This document shows, in pieces, positions 1-6,679 of a DNA stretch of 6,830 bases. Under the pieces are notes generated by a model. It saw nothing but the letters and a program-made list of their open reading frames with translations. It was not told the DNA's origin and did not search any database. How positions within the stretch are numbered: the stretch's first letter is position 1; the number at the start of each line of letters is the position of its first letter. This stretch comes from Rhodospirillaceae bacterium (GTDB lineage: Bacteria > Pseudomonadota > Alphaproteobacteria > Rhodospirillales > Rhodospirillaceae), in contig NZGX01000042.1 in NCBI GenBank assembly GCA_002691085.1, forward strand, positions 1 to 6,830. The letters run 5' to 3'. The position numbers and the translations under genes are program-made.

Positions 1-188
1 ATCATGAAAAAACTATTATATTTATTCCCTTATGCTTCTTAGTTTTGTTTATGGGCATCTACCCAAATTATTTTCTAAATATTATGGAAGTATCAGTTTC
101 TAATTTAATTGATAATTATAAATCAGATTTGATAATTAATACATCTGAAATAAATAATATATTTATTTTTTTAAAGGGCGTTATGTAA
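1..188 (+). CDS. nuoM: NADH-quinone oxidoreductase subunit M, C-terminal end (partial)
   Basis: The open frame that begins at base 3 and stops with TAA at 186-188 gives the last 61 residues of a membrane protein; the 5' part lies outside the window. It has a hydrophobic helix (IIFIPLCFLVLFMGIYP), then an amphipathic stretch (FLNIMEVSVSNLI) and a polar tail. The 'lfmGiyP..fl..ie.sv..l' pattern after the last helix is typical of the C-terminus of the NuoM (ND4-like) antiporter-type subunit of respiratory complex I. The call is strongly supported by position, since nuoN starts one base after the stop, as in nearly all nuo operons. NuoM lies in the distal membrane arm and takes part in proton pumping. 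Only the tail is visible, so nothing can be said about catalytic charged residues or total length. Confidence 0.88.
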   Translation, partial: HEKTIIFIPLCFLVLFMGIYPNYFLNIMEVSVSNLIDNYKSDLIINTSEINNIFIFLKGVM

Positions 189-189
189 T

Positions 190-1629
190 ATGGATATCAT
201 CCCAAATTTATTTCCAGCCCTTCCTGAAATAATAGTATTAATAAGTTCTTTGGTTATTTTATTGGCTGGTGTTTTTTATGAAAAAAATAATTTAAGAAAT
301 TCAATACGTTTTTCATTGTTTATACTTTTTATTTTACTATTTGTAATTGTGATGACTAATCATATTCCTAATGAGACATTTAACGGTTTATTTGTTGTAA
401 ACCCTTTTACAGCATTTAGTAAACTTATGATTATACTTAGTTCTATTTTTTCTATCCTTCTAATAAAACCTTGGTTAAAGAATCAGTCCATTAATATTTA
501 TGAAGTTCCAGTTTTGATTTTATTTGCGACTCTTGGTATGATGATGATGCTCTCTGCAAATGATTTAATTTCTTTATATATAGGTTTAGAGCTTCAAAGT
601 TTATCTTTATACGTCCTTGCTTCTTTTAATAAAAACGATTTACGTTCTGCTGAGTCAGGCGTTAAATATTTTGTCCTTGGCGCTTTGGCTTCAGGTTTAT
701 TACTTTATGGTTCATCATTAATATATGGTTATTCTGGAAGTACTAATTTTAATGATATTTCATTAGTTATTGCCAATAAAGAAGTCAACCTGGCTTTAAT
801 AATTGGGTTAATTTTTCTTATTTCAGGTTTTGCATTTAAGATTTCTGCTGTTCCTTTTCATATGTGGACCCCAGATGTCTATGAAGGTGCGCCCACGCCT
901 ATAACTGCTTTCTTTTCGGTTGGACCCAAAATCGCAGCTTTATGTTTGTTGTTAAGAATTTTATATGGACCCTTGGAAGGTATAGTAAATGAGTGGAGGC
1001 AAATATTAATATTTTTTTCAATCTCTTCTATGCTTTGGGGTTCGATTGCTGCGATCGCACAGAGCAATATAAAACGATTAATAGCATATAGTTCAATTGG
1101 CCATGTTGGGTATGCACTCATTGGAATAATTTCTGGAACACCAGAGGGTGTAAGAGGAGTTTTATATTATTTACTTATATATTTATTTATGAATATTGGT
1201 ACTTTCTGTGTCATTTTATCAATGAAAATAAAAGATAGGTATGTAGAAGATATTAGTAATCTCTCAGGTCTCTCAAAGAGTAACCCAGTTCTTGCTTTTT
1301 CATTTGCAGTGCTTATGTTTTCTATGGCAGGGATCCCACCGCTTGCAGGTTTTTTTGGTAAATATTTTATTTTTATTTCTGCAATTGAAGCAGATCTAGT
1401 TTATTTAGCAGTTATAGGTTTATTAGCTAGTGTTATTGGGGCATTTTACTATCTGAGATTAATTAAAATAATGTACTTTGACGATATACAAGATACAATA
1501 GACTCACCTAGCTCTTCATTAATTTATATACTTTCTGTTTGTTCTTTTTTTATTATCTTTTATATTTTAATCCCAGAGCCATTATTAAGTTATGCAGAGT
1601 TCGCTGCAATGTCTCTCTTCAAGGGATAA
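190..1629 (+). CDS. nuoN: NADH-quinone oxidoreductase subunit N
   Basis: This is a 479-residue, strongly hydrophobic polytopic membrane protein of normal length for NuoN, the ND2-like antiporter-type subunit of complex I that couples NADH oxidation to proton translocation across the inner membrane. Family signatures are intact: LYIGLELQSLSLYVL with the conserved membrane glutamate E134, and FKISAVPFHMWTPDVYEGAP (about 216-235) with lysine K217. Lysine K247 in GPKIAA, the NIKRLIAYSSIGHVGY segment (293-308) and AGIPPLAGFFGKYFIF with K391 are also present. These match the charged residues known to matter for proton transfer in NuoN. The ATG start is one base after the nuoM stop and is preceded by AAAGGG at 173-178. 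Translation is probably coupled to nuoM. It is the last nuo gene, and birA follows at once, so the operon seems to run on. No truncation or missing residue is seen. Confidence 0.97.
   Translation: MDIIPNLFPALPEIIVLISSLVILLAGVFYEKNNLRNSIRFSLFILFILLFVIVMTNHIPNETFNGLFVVNPFTAFSKLMIILSSIFSILLIKPWLKNQSINIYEVPVLILFATLGMMMMLSANDLISLYIGLELQSLSLYVLASFNKNDLRSAESGVKYFVLGALASGLLLYGSSLIYGYSGSTNFNDISLVIANKEVNLALIIGLIFLISGFAFKISAVPFHMWTPDVYEGAPTPITAFFSVGPKIAALCLLLRILYGPLEGIVNEWRQILIFFSISSMLWGSIAAIAQSNIKRLIAYSSIGHVGYALIGIISGTPEGVRGVLYYLLIYLFMNIGTFCVILSMKIKDRYVEDISNLSGLSKSNPVLAFSFAVLMFSMAGIPPLAGFFGKYFIFISAIEADLVYLAVIGLLASVIGAFYYLRLIKIMYFDDIQDTIDSPSSSLIYILSVCSFFIIFYILIPEPLLSYAEFAAMSLFKG
1621..1626 (+). promoter_or_regulatory. 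Ribosome binding site for birA, inside the nuoN 3' end
   Basis: AAGGGA lies ten bases upstream of the ATG at 1637 and overlaps the last two codons of nuoN. It supports the 1637 start over the in-frame ATG at 1592, which would overlap nuoN by 38 bases and add 15 residues unlike any BirA N-terminus. Confidence 0.55.
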
Positions 1630-1636
1630 TAAATTT

Positions 1637-2380
1637 ATGGAGATAAGTTCCAACATTCCACGTGGTTGGTCTTTTTATGATTTAGATAAGGTTGATAGTA
1701 CTAATGAAGAGATAAAGAGATTATTAAAAAAAAATAAATCAACCCCTATATTATTAATTGCTAAAAAACAAACAAAGGGGCGTGGTAGGTTAAATCGTAA
1801 ATGGGTTAGTTTAGAAGGAAATCTTTTCTTTAGTTTTGCCATAGACTTTTCTGAATTATCTGCAGAAACAATTTCATACCTTGTATCTGTATCATTAATT
1901 AATTCCATTGATGTATTTTTACTCAATCACAAAAAAGAAATCCAGTGCAAATGGCCAAATGATATTTGCTTTCGTGGGAAGAAGATTGCAGGTATCTTAA
2001 TGGAAGTTTTTAATAGTGGAAAGATTGTAGTGGTAGGTGTCGGTGTAAACCTTATTCAAACCTATATTGATAATTCATTATACCTAGTCGGAGACTTGTC
2101 TGAATTTTCTATTGATAGAAAAGCTTTAATGTTTAATTTCTGCAATGAATTTATTAGACAGAAACTTAACTTTGAGAAACATGGTTTTGGATATATCAGG
2201 GATATATGGATATCTAGAGCGAGGGGTATTGGTTCAAAAATAATTGTTAATTTAGGACATAACCAATATACTGGAATTTTTAGAGGTGTTAACAATAAAG
2301 GATCTCTTATTCTTGAACAATATAATGGCGAGGAGAAAATAATATCTACTGGAGATGTTATTTTCATCTCAGGGGTTTAG
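1637..2380 (+). CDS. birA: Biotin--[acetyl-CoA-carboxylase] ligase, one-domain type
   Basis: The 247-residue protein is a biotin protein ligase. It makes biotinyl-5'-AMP from biotin and ATP and transfers biotin to the lysine of carrier domains such as AccB or the propionyl-CoA carboxylase alpha subunit in the cytoplasm. Visible motifs are DSTN (20-23), the adenylate-binding loop GRGRLNRKW (48-56), KWPNDI (105-110), GKKIAGILME (114-123) with K116 aligning with the active-site lysine of E. coli BirA, and VVGVGVNL (132-139). The remaining residues (about 190-247) form the small SH3-like C-terminal domain. There is no N-terminal helix-turn-helix domain, so unlike E. coli BirA it should not act as the bio-operon repressor. 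In the glycine/arginine loop, two positions read LN where E. coli has RG. The start at 1637 is chosen for its binding site and clean 7-base gap from nuoN. coaX begins two bases after the stop. Confidence 0.95.
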   Translation: MEISSNIPRGWSFYDLDKVDSTNEEIKRLLKKNKSTPILLIAKKQTKGRGRLNRKWVSLEGNLFFSFAIDFSELSAETISYLVSVSLINSIDVFLLNHKKEIQCKWPNDICFRGKKIAGILMEVFNSGKIVVVGVGVNLIQTYIDNSLYLVGDLSEFSIDRKALMFNFCNEFIRQKLNFEKHGFGYIRDIWISRARGIGSKIIVNLGHNQYTGIFRGVNNKGSLILEQYNGEEKIISTGDVIFISGV

Positions 2381-2382
2381 AA

Positions 2383-3159
2383 ATGTTACTTGCAATTGAT
2401 TGTGGTAATACAAATGTTGTTTTTTCTGTTTTTGACTCAGATACTTTAATTGTTAAATGGAGGAGTTCTACAAATGCAGATAAGACATCAGATGATTATT
2501 CTATTTGGTTAGAGCAATTATTACAAAGAGAGAAAATTCAATTAAATGATATTAATTATGTAATCATTTCTTCTGTGGTACCTAACAAAAATGAAACGTT
2601 GAGAAGACTCTGCATTAGTTTATTCAAAATTGAACCATCGTTTATTGGGAGCTCAGAAATTAACACAAATTTATCCATTCAAATTAATAACCCTAATGAA
2701 TTAGGTGCTGACAGGGTAGTAAATGCAGTCGCAGCACATCATGATTACGGTGGCCCACTTATAATTATCGACTTTGGTACCGCAACGACTTTTGATATTA
2801 TAGATACTGAAGGAAGTTATATAGGTGGAGTAATTACCCCTGGTATTAACCTTTCGCTAGATGCTTTGCATCAATCAACTGCTTTATTACCAAGAATTTC
2901 ACTGAGAAAACCTGTTAATAAATCGATATTGGGAAAATCCACTGTAGAAGCAATGAATTCTGGAATTTATTGGGGTTATGTTGGTTTAATCGAAGGAATT
3001 GTTAATAAAATTAAAAAAGATATTAATCTTGATTTCAAAATAATTGCTACAGGTGGATTGGCTCATTTATTTTCTGATACAGTAAATCATTTTTTTCATG
3101 TTGATGATAACTTAACTCTTAAGGGTTTGATGATTGTTCATAAGAGAAATATATTATGA
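2383..3159 (+). CDS. coaX: Type III pantothenate kinase
   Basis: The 258-residue protein has the usual length and all signatures of CoaX, an ASKHA-fold kinase that phosphorylates pantothenate in the first step of coenzyme A synthesis. It has the N-terminal phosphate-binding motif DCGNTN (6-11) and the pantothenate-site segment NPNELGADRVVNA (103-115), whose D110 fits the catalytic base. DFGTATTFD (130-138), GGVITPGI (148-155), GKSTVEAMNSG (184-194) and ATGGLA (222-227) follow. Type III kinases are known to be insensitive to CoA feedback and usually need a monovalent cation. The ATG at 2383 follows the birA stop by two bases and has AGGGG at 2371-2375 as a ribosome binding site within birA. 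The 3' end overlaps rnj by four bases (ATGA). The birA-coaX-rnj run is known from alphaproteobacteria. Nothing is missing. Confidence 0.97.
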   Translation: MLLAIDCGNTNVVFSVFDSDTLIVKWRSSTNADKTSDDYSIWLEQLLQREKIQLNDINYVIISSVVPNKNETLRRLCISLFKIEPSFIGSSEINTNLSIQINNPNELGADRVVNAVAAHHDYGGPLIIIDFGTATTFDIIDTEGSYIGGVITPGINLSLDALHQSTALLPRISLRKPVNKSILGKSTVEAMNSGIYWGYVGLIEGIVNKIKKDINLDFKIIATGGLAHLFSDTVNHFFHVDDNLTLKGLMIVHKRNIL

Positions 3160-4835
3160 ACTCTATTCGCTATCCAAAATTTGAAAATGAACTTACTAAT
3201 GAAGGTTTATGGTTTCTTCCATTGGGTGGAGCAGGTGAAATTGGCATGAATTTGAATCTCTATTGTTGTGATGGAGATTGGATAATAGTAGATTTAGGAG
3301 TTACGTTTAATGATTATAGGATGCCTGGCGCTGAAATTATTCTTCCAGACCCTATGTTTATTGAAGAAAGAAGAGATGCGCTCCTTGCAATAGTCCTTAC
3401 TCATGCGCATGAGGACCATATAGGTGCAGTTGCGTATTTATGGGAGAGACTAAGGTGTCCAATTTATGCTACTCCATTTACTGCATCTTTTTTAAGACAT
3501 AAACTATACGACATTGGTAAGATTGATGAGATAGAAATAACAGAAATAAATATTTCAAAAAAATTAATAGTTGGACCTTTTGAAGTTGAATTTATTAATC
3601 TGACCCATTCAATACCTGAGCCAAATGGATTAGCTATTTCTACTCCCTATGGAAATATCTTTCATACGGGAGACTGGAAATTTGATGATAATCCATTAGT
3701 TGGTGAAGCGTCAGATATGAAGAAACTTAATGATTTTGGGAATAAGGGAGTTCTTGCTCTTATTGGTGATTCTACTAATTCATTAACTTCTGGTAAATCA
3801 GGTTCAGAAAATGATGTTAAAGAAAGCTTATTAAATATAATTAGTTCTGAAAATGGAAAAGTTGTTGTCAGTTGCTTTGCTTCCAATTTGGCAAGGATTA
3901 AAAGTATTATAGACGCAGCTCATAAAAACGACAGAGAAGTTGCATTAGTTGGAAGATCTTTATGGAGAATTATAAATGTTGCTCGTGAAACTGGTTACCT
4001 AGATAATTCCATTAAGTTATATGAGGCGGAAGAATTATCATCCTTAACAAGTAAAAATTTACTTTATATATGCACTGGCAGTCAGGGCGAGCCAAGGGCT
4101 GCATTGACTAGAATCGCAGAGGGTAAACATCCTTATATAAGTCTTTGCGAAGAAGACACAGTTATTTTCTCTTCTCGCATAATACCAGGGAATGAAAAAC
4201 CAATTTTTGCGTTATATAATAAATTTGCCAGGTTAGATGTGAAATTAATAACTTCAAAAAGTAACATGGTGCATGTATCAGGCCATCCCGCTCAAGAAGA
4301 GTTAAAGGAAATGTATAGTATTATAAAGCCTAATATCTCTATACCTATACATGGTGAGCAGATTCACTTGAAGTCTCATCTAAAAATTGCACAAAATTGT
4401 AAAGTTCCAAACTGTATTCTGGTAGAAAATGGGATGTTGACATTACTTGCCCCAGGTATTCCAGGTGTGAAAGAGCAAGTTTTTAATGGAAGAATGTCCT
4501 GGGAGGGCGATCGGGCTCTTCCCTACACTGGTTTGGTACTAAAAGAGAGAAAGAAGTTACATTATAATGGTTTAATTTTTATTACTGTACTAATCAAAAA
4601 AAAACCGATTTCCTTAATAGATTTGAAGATATCAGTTATTTCTCTTCCAATCCAGGATGATGAAAATGAGATAGTCCGTTTGGAGACAAATATTTTTAAT
4701 TATCTTCTTTCAGGAGGCGAAGCCATGATTATTGATGACAAAACTATTCAAGCTAATATAAATAGGTTAATAAAGAAAACCTTCTATGAATACAAGGTAA
4801 GACCATTAGTTAAATATCATATATTCCGCGATTAG
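3156..4835 (+). CDS. rnj: Ribonuclease J
   Basis: The 559-residue protein is a metallo-beta-lactamase/beta-CASP nuclease of the RNase J family. These are zinc-dependent enzymes with 5'-to-3' exonuclease and endonuclease activity in mRNA decay and rRNA maturation. The N-terminal lactamase half shows LGGAGEIGMN (23-32), the metal motif HAHEDH (83-88), the further ligand H151 in NLTHSIPE, and TGDWKFD with D173. GDSTN (204-208) leads into the beta-CASP domain (about 205-370), with CTGSQGEP (307-314). The lactamase fold resumes with SGHPAQEEL (375-383) and IHGE (398-401, H399). A C-terminal domain (about 440-559) ends the protein. All expected metal ligands are present, so it should be active. Length matches the family. 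The ATG overlaps the coaX stop as ATGA, with a weak AAGAGA site at 3142-3147, suggesting translational coupling. A run of nine A lies at 4596-4604, in frame. Confidence 0.96.
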   Translation: MNSIRYPKFENELTNEGLWFLPLGGAGEIGMNLNLYCCDGDWIIVDLGVTFNDYRMPGAEIILPDPMFIEERRDALLAIVLTHAHEDHIGAVAYLWERLRCPIYATPFTASFLRHKLYDIGKIDEIEITEINISKKLIVGPFEVEFINLTHSIPEPNGLAISTPYGNIFHTGDWKFDDNPLVGEASDMKKLNDFGNKGVLALIGDSTNSLTSGKSGSENDVKESLLNIISSENGKVVVSCFASNLARIKSIIDAAHKNDREVALVGRSLWRIINVARETGYLDNSIKLYEAEELSSLTSKNLLYICTGSQGEPRAALTRIAEGKHPYISLCEEDTVIFSSRIIPGNEKPIFALYNKFARLDVKLITSKSNMVHVSGHPAQEELKEMYSIIKPNISIPIHGEQIHLKSHLKIAQNCKVPNCILVENGMLTLLAPGIPGVKEQVFNGRMSWEGDRALPYTGLVLKERKKLHYNGLIFITVLIKKKPISLIDLKISVISLPIQDDENEIVRLETNIFNYLLSGGEAMIIDDKTIQANINRLIKKTFYEYKVRPLVKYHIFRD

Positions 4836-4840
4836 ATTTT

Positions 4841-4846
4841 GGGAGA
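4841..4846 (+). promoter_or_regulatory. Ribosome binding site for mce
   Basis: GGGAGA ends six bases before the ATG at 4853, inside the 17-base gap after rnj. It is one of the better-formed Shine-Dalgarno sites in the window and fixes the mce start, suggesting independent initiation within the operon. Confidence 0.55.
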
Positions 4847-4852
4847 ATTATA

Positions 4853-5257
4853 ATGATTGGAAAGTTAAATCATATTGCCATTGTAGTTCCTGATCTTACT
4901 CTTGCAGCTAATACTTATAAGAGCGTATTTGGTGCAAATGTATCTGATCCTGTTTCACTCCCAGAGCATGGTGTTACTACTGTTTTTGTTAATTTACCTA
5001 ATACTAAAATAGAACTTCTTCATCCCTTAGGAGATGGCTCACCTATAAAAAAGTTTTTAGATAGGAATGCTTCAGGGGGGATACATCATATCTGTTATGA
5101 AGTTCAAAATATAATAAAATCAAGAGATAAATTATTAGGAGATGGTTATAGGATACTTGGTGATCATGAGCCATCTGTTGGTGCCCACGGTAAACCTGTA
5201 ATTTTTCTTCATCCTAAGGACTTTTTTGGAACTTTAATCGAATTAGAGGAAATATAG
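4853..5257 (+). CDS. mce: Methylmalonyl-CoA epimerase
   Basis: The 134-residue protein is a single vicinal-oxygen-chelate (glyoxalase/bleomycin-resistance fold) unit and matches methylmalonyl-CoA epimerase in length and motifs. It interconverts (S)- and (R)-methylmalonyl-CoA between propionyl-CoA carboxylase and methylmalonyl-CoA mutase. The start LNHIAIVVPDL (5-15) carries metal ligand H7. PEHGV (37-41) carries E38, which fits the catalytic glutamate. IELLHPL (53-59) has E54 where the Propionibacterium enzyme has its glutamine ligand. GIHHICYEV (76-84) supplies the histidine ligand, and VGAHGKPVIFLHPKD is the family's characteristic late segment. FGTLIELEE (125-133) contains ligand E130. Position after rnj agrees with known alphaproteobacterial order. 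Neither a carboxylase nor a mutase gene is in the window, so the pathway is inferred. Generic VOC members are the main alternative, but the PEHGV and HHICYE motifs argue against them. Confidence 0.93.
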   Translation: MIGKLNHIAIVVPDLTLAANTYKSVFGANVSDPVSLPEHGVTTVFVNLPNTKIELLHPLGDGSPIKKFLDRNASGGIHHICYEVQNIIKSRDKLLGDGYRILGDHEPSVGAHGKPVIFLHPKDFFGTLIELEEI

Positions 5258-5275
5258 CTTATTTATATCTTAAGT

Positions 5276-5311
5276 ATAAGTTGTTAATATGATAGTGTTT
5301 AACAAACTTAT
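5276..5311. repeat. Inverted repeat / hairpin in the mce-proS gap
   Basis: The left arm ATAAGTTGTTAA (5276-5287) pairs with the right arm TTAACAAACTTAT (5299-5311), giving 12 base pairs with one bulged A and an 11-base loop (5288-5298). At this base composition a 12-pair near-perfect match within 36 bases is more than expected. The absence of a following T-run argues against a classical terminator. It could be an RNA hairpin that stabilises or marks the 3' end of the upstream message, or a two-fold operator for the proS promoter. Confidence 0.5.
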
Positions 5312-5330
5312 GATTAATTATATTCTATAT

Positions 5331-5335
5331 TGAGG
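5331..5335 (+). promoter_or_regulatory. Ribosome binding site for proS
   Basis: TGAGG ends six bases before the ATG at 5342, good Shine-Dalgarno spacing. It confirms the start, which also gives the conserved ProRS N-terminus MRLSRAFIPTLKE. Confidence 0.55.
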
Positions 5336-5341
5336 CATTAA

Positions 5342-6664
5342 ATGCGCTTAAGTCGCGCTTTCATTCCAACCCTAAAAGAAAACCCAGTTGATGCAAAAAT
5401 TGTTTCACATCGACTTATGTTACGTGCAGGTCTAATTAGACAACATGCTGCAGGAATATATAATTGGCTTCCCATTGGTACAGAAGTACTTAAAAATATA
5501 TCTAGTATCGTTAGAGAAGAGCAGGATTCAACAGGTGCTCAAGAAATTATAATGCCTACAGTCCAATCAGCGGAACTATGGAAGGAAAGTGGCAGGTATA
5601 ATGATTATGGTCCTGAAATGCTGAGAATTCAAGATCGTCAAGACAGAGATATGTTATATGGACCTACTCATGAAGAAGTTGTAACAGACATATTCAGAAA
5701 TAATATAAGGAGCTATAAAGACCTCCCTATTAATTTATATCAAATTCATTGGAAATTTAGAGACGAGATTCGACCTAGGTTTGGCGTTATGAGAGGTAGA
5801 GAGTTTTTAATGAAGGATGCTTATTCATTTGATTTAACTTATGATGATGCATGTCATTCATATAATAAGATGTTCATTTCATATCTTCGTATATTTAAGA
5901 GATTAGGACTAAAGGCTATTCCAATGATTGCTGACTCAGGTCCGATAGGAGGTAGCTTGAGTCATGAATTTATTGTAATGGCTGCAACAGGTGAAAGTAA
6001 AGTTTATTGTGATAGGGAGCTTTTATCAAAAGAAATTGAACCACATATTGATTATGATTCTAATCTACAAGACGCTGTTGACGATTGGACAAAATATTAT
6101 GCGGTTACAGAAGATAAGTATAGTAGTGAAGACTCAAATATAAAATCTAAAGATATTATTTCTGCAAATGGTATTGAAGTTGGTCATATTTTTCACTTTG
6201 GCCATAAATACTCAAAGCCATTAAACGCCAGTATTAAAGGTACAAATGGGAAAGATATATTCCCATTTATGGGTAGTTATGGGATTGGTGTTTCACGATT
6301 GGTTGCAGCTATAATTGAGGCTAACAATGATGAGAAAGGTATAATATGGCCAGAAATAGTTGCACCATATAAAATTGGATTGATTAGTTTAAAGGTTGGA
6401 GATTTAGAAGTAGATAATTTAGTAGAATCTTTATATCAAAAGATAAACTCTAAAGGTTATTCTGTTTTGTATGATGACAGAGAAGAAAGAGCAGGGGTAA
6501 AGTTCTCAGATATGGATTTAATAGGTATTCCATGGCAGATTATCATTGGTCCAAAAGGTATTAAAGAGGGTTATCTAGAATTGAAGAGTAGAAAGACAAA
6601 TCAGCTATTTCAGGTTAGGTTGGATAATATTGAACAGAGTTTATTGCAATATGTATCTCCCTAA
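5342..6664 (+). CDS. proS: Prolyl-tRNA synthetase, short form without editing domain
   Basis: The 440-residue class II aminoacyl-tRNA synthetase charges tRNA-Pro with proline in the cytoplasm. The conserved start MRLSRAFIPTLKE is followed by motif 1 (about 36-60, AAGIYNWLPIGTEVL) and the GPTHEEVVTD loop (107-116). Motif 2 (FRDEIRPRFGVMRGREF, 139-155) continues into LMKDAYSFD, and motif 3 is GSYGIGVSRLVAAIIE (311-326). The anticodon-binding domain covers about 340-440, with YDDREERAGVKF (377-388). The E. coli enzyme is about 570 residues because it has a large INS domain between motifs 2 and 3 that clears Ala-tRNA-Pro. Here that place (about 219-275) holds only a short acidic segment, the mini-INS form known from alphaproteobacteria such as Rhodopseudomonas. 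Cis-editing of alanine should therefore be absent. A separate ProXp-ala/YbaK-type deacylase is expected elsewhere in the genome. lolC follows after 15 bases, a pairing common in alphaproteobacteria. Confidence 0.96.
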   Translation: MRLSRAFIPTLKENPVDAKIVSHRLMLRAGLIRQHAAGIYNWLPIGTEVLKNISSIVREEQDSTGAQEIIMPTVQSAELWKESGRYNDYGPEMLRIQDRQDRDMLYGPTHEEVVTDIFRNNIRSYKDLPINLYQIHWKFRDEIRPRFGVMRGREFLMKDAYSFDLTYDDACHSYNKMFISYLRIFKRLGLKAIPMIADSGPIGGSLSHEFIVMAATGESKVYCDRELLSKEIEPHIDYDSNLQDAVDDWTKYYAVTEDKYSSEDSNIKSKDIISANGIEVGHIFHFGHKYSKPLNASIKGTNGKDIFPFMGSYGIGVSRLVAAIIEANNDEKGIIWPEIVAPYKIGLISLKVGDLEVDNLVESLYQKINSKGYSVLYDDREERAGVKFSDMDLIGIPWQIIIGPKGIKEGYLELKSRKTNQLFQVRLDNIEQSLLQYVSP

Positions 6665-6679
6665 AATAGGAAAATAGAC

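Larger units (their letters stand above)
5258..5341. other. Intergenic gap between mce and proS
   Basis: This 84-base stretch is the only non-coding gap longer than 17 bases in the window and is very AT-rich. It contains a bulged inverted repeat (5276-5311) and the proS ribosome binding site. There is no open frame of note, and no T-run follows the hairpin, so it is not a standard intrinsic terminator. A loose sigma-70-like pair can be drawn (TTAACA at 5299-5304 and TATTCT at 5321-5326, spacing 16). The match is weak and easily due to base composition. Many alphaproteobacteria carry a small DUF1467 membrane-protein gene between mce and proS; none is here. This is the most likely place for a proS-lolC promoter or an end or processing point of the upstream message. 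Confidence 0.6.

Noticed and set aside
1051..1058. GCGATCGC palindrome (same as the cyanobacterial HIP1 octamer)
   Set aside because: It is a single copy inside nuoN codons. The gene set is alphaproteobacterial, and I noticed no further copy.
879..1121. Minus-strand open frame inside nuoN
   Set aside because: It lies fully within a well-conserved gene, has no recognisable motif or upstream signal, and is explained by the codon pattern of nuoN.
1592..1636. Longer birA reading frame starting at ATG 1592
   Set aside because: It would overlap nuoN by 38 bases, adds residues (MQSSLQCLSS...) that do not resemble a BirA N-terminus and has no better binding site. ATG 1637 is preceded by AAGGGA.
1675..2367. 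Two minus-strand open frames inside birA (1675-1926 and 2062-2367)
   Set aside because: Both are opposite a complete, motif-rich gene and show no family features; they are shadows of AT-rich codon use.
3662..3886. Minus-strand open frame inside rnj
   Set aside because: It sits opposite the conserved GDSTN region of RNase J and has no domain or ribosome binding site.
5276..5320. Inverted repeat read as a rho-independent terminator after mce
   Set aside because: The stem is AT-rich and no T-run follows it, so the standard criteria are not met.
5299..5326. Possible sigma-70 promoter TTAACA - 16 bases - TATTCT before proS
   Set aside because: The -10 match is poor, and such pairs occur by chance in AT-rich gaps. 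It is mentioned under the gap but not called as a feature.
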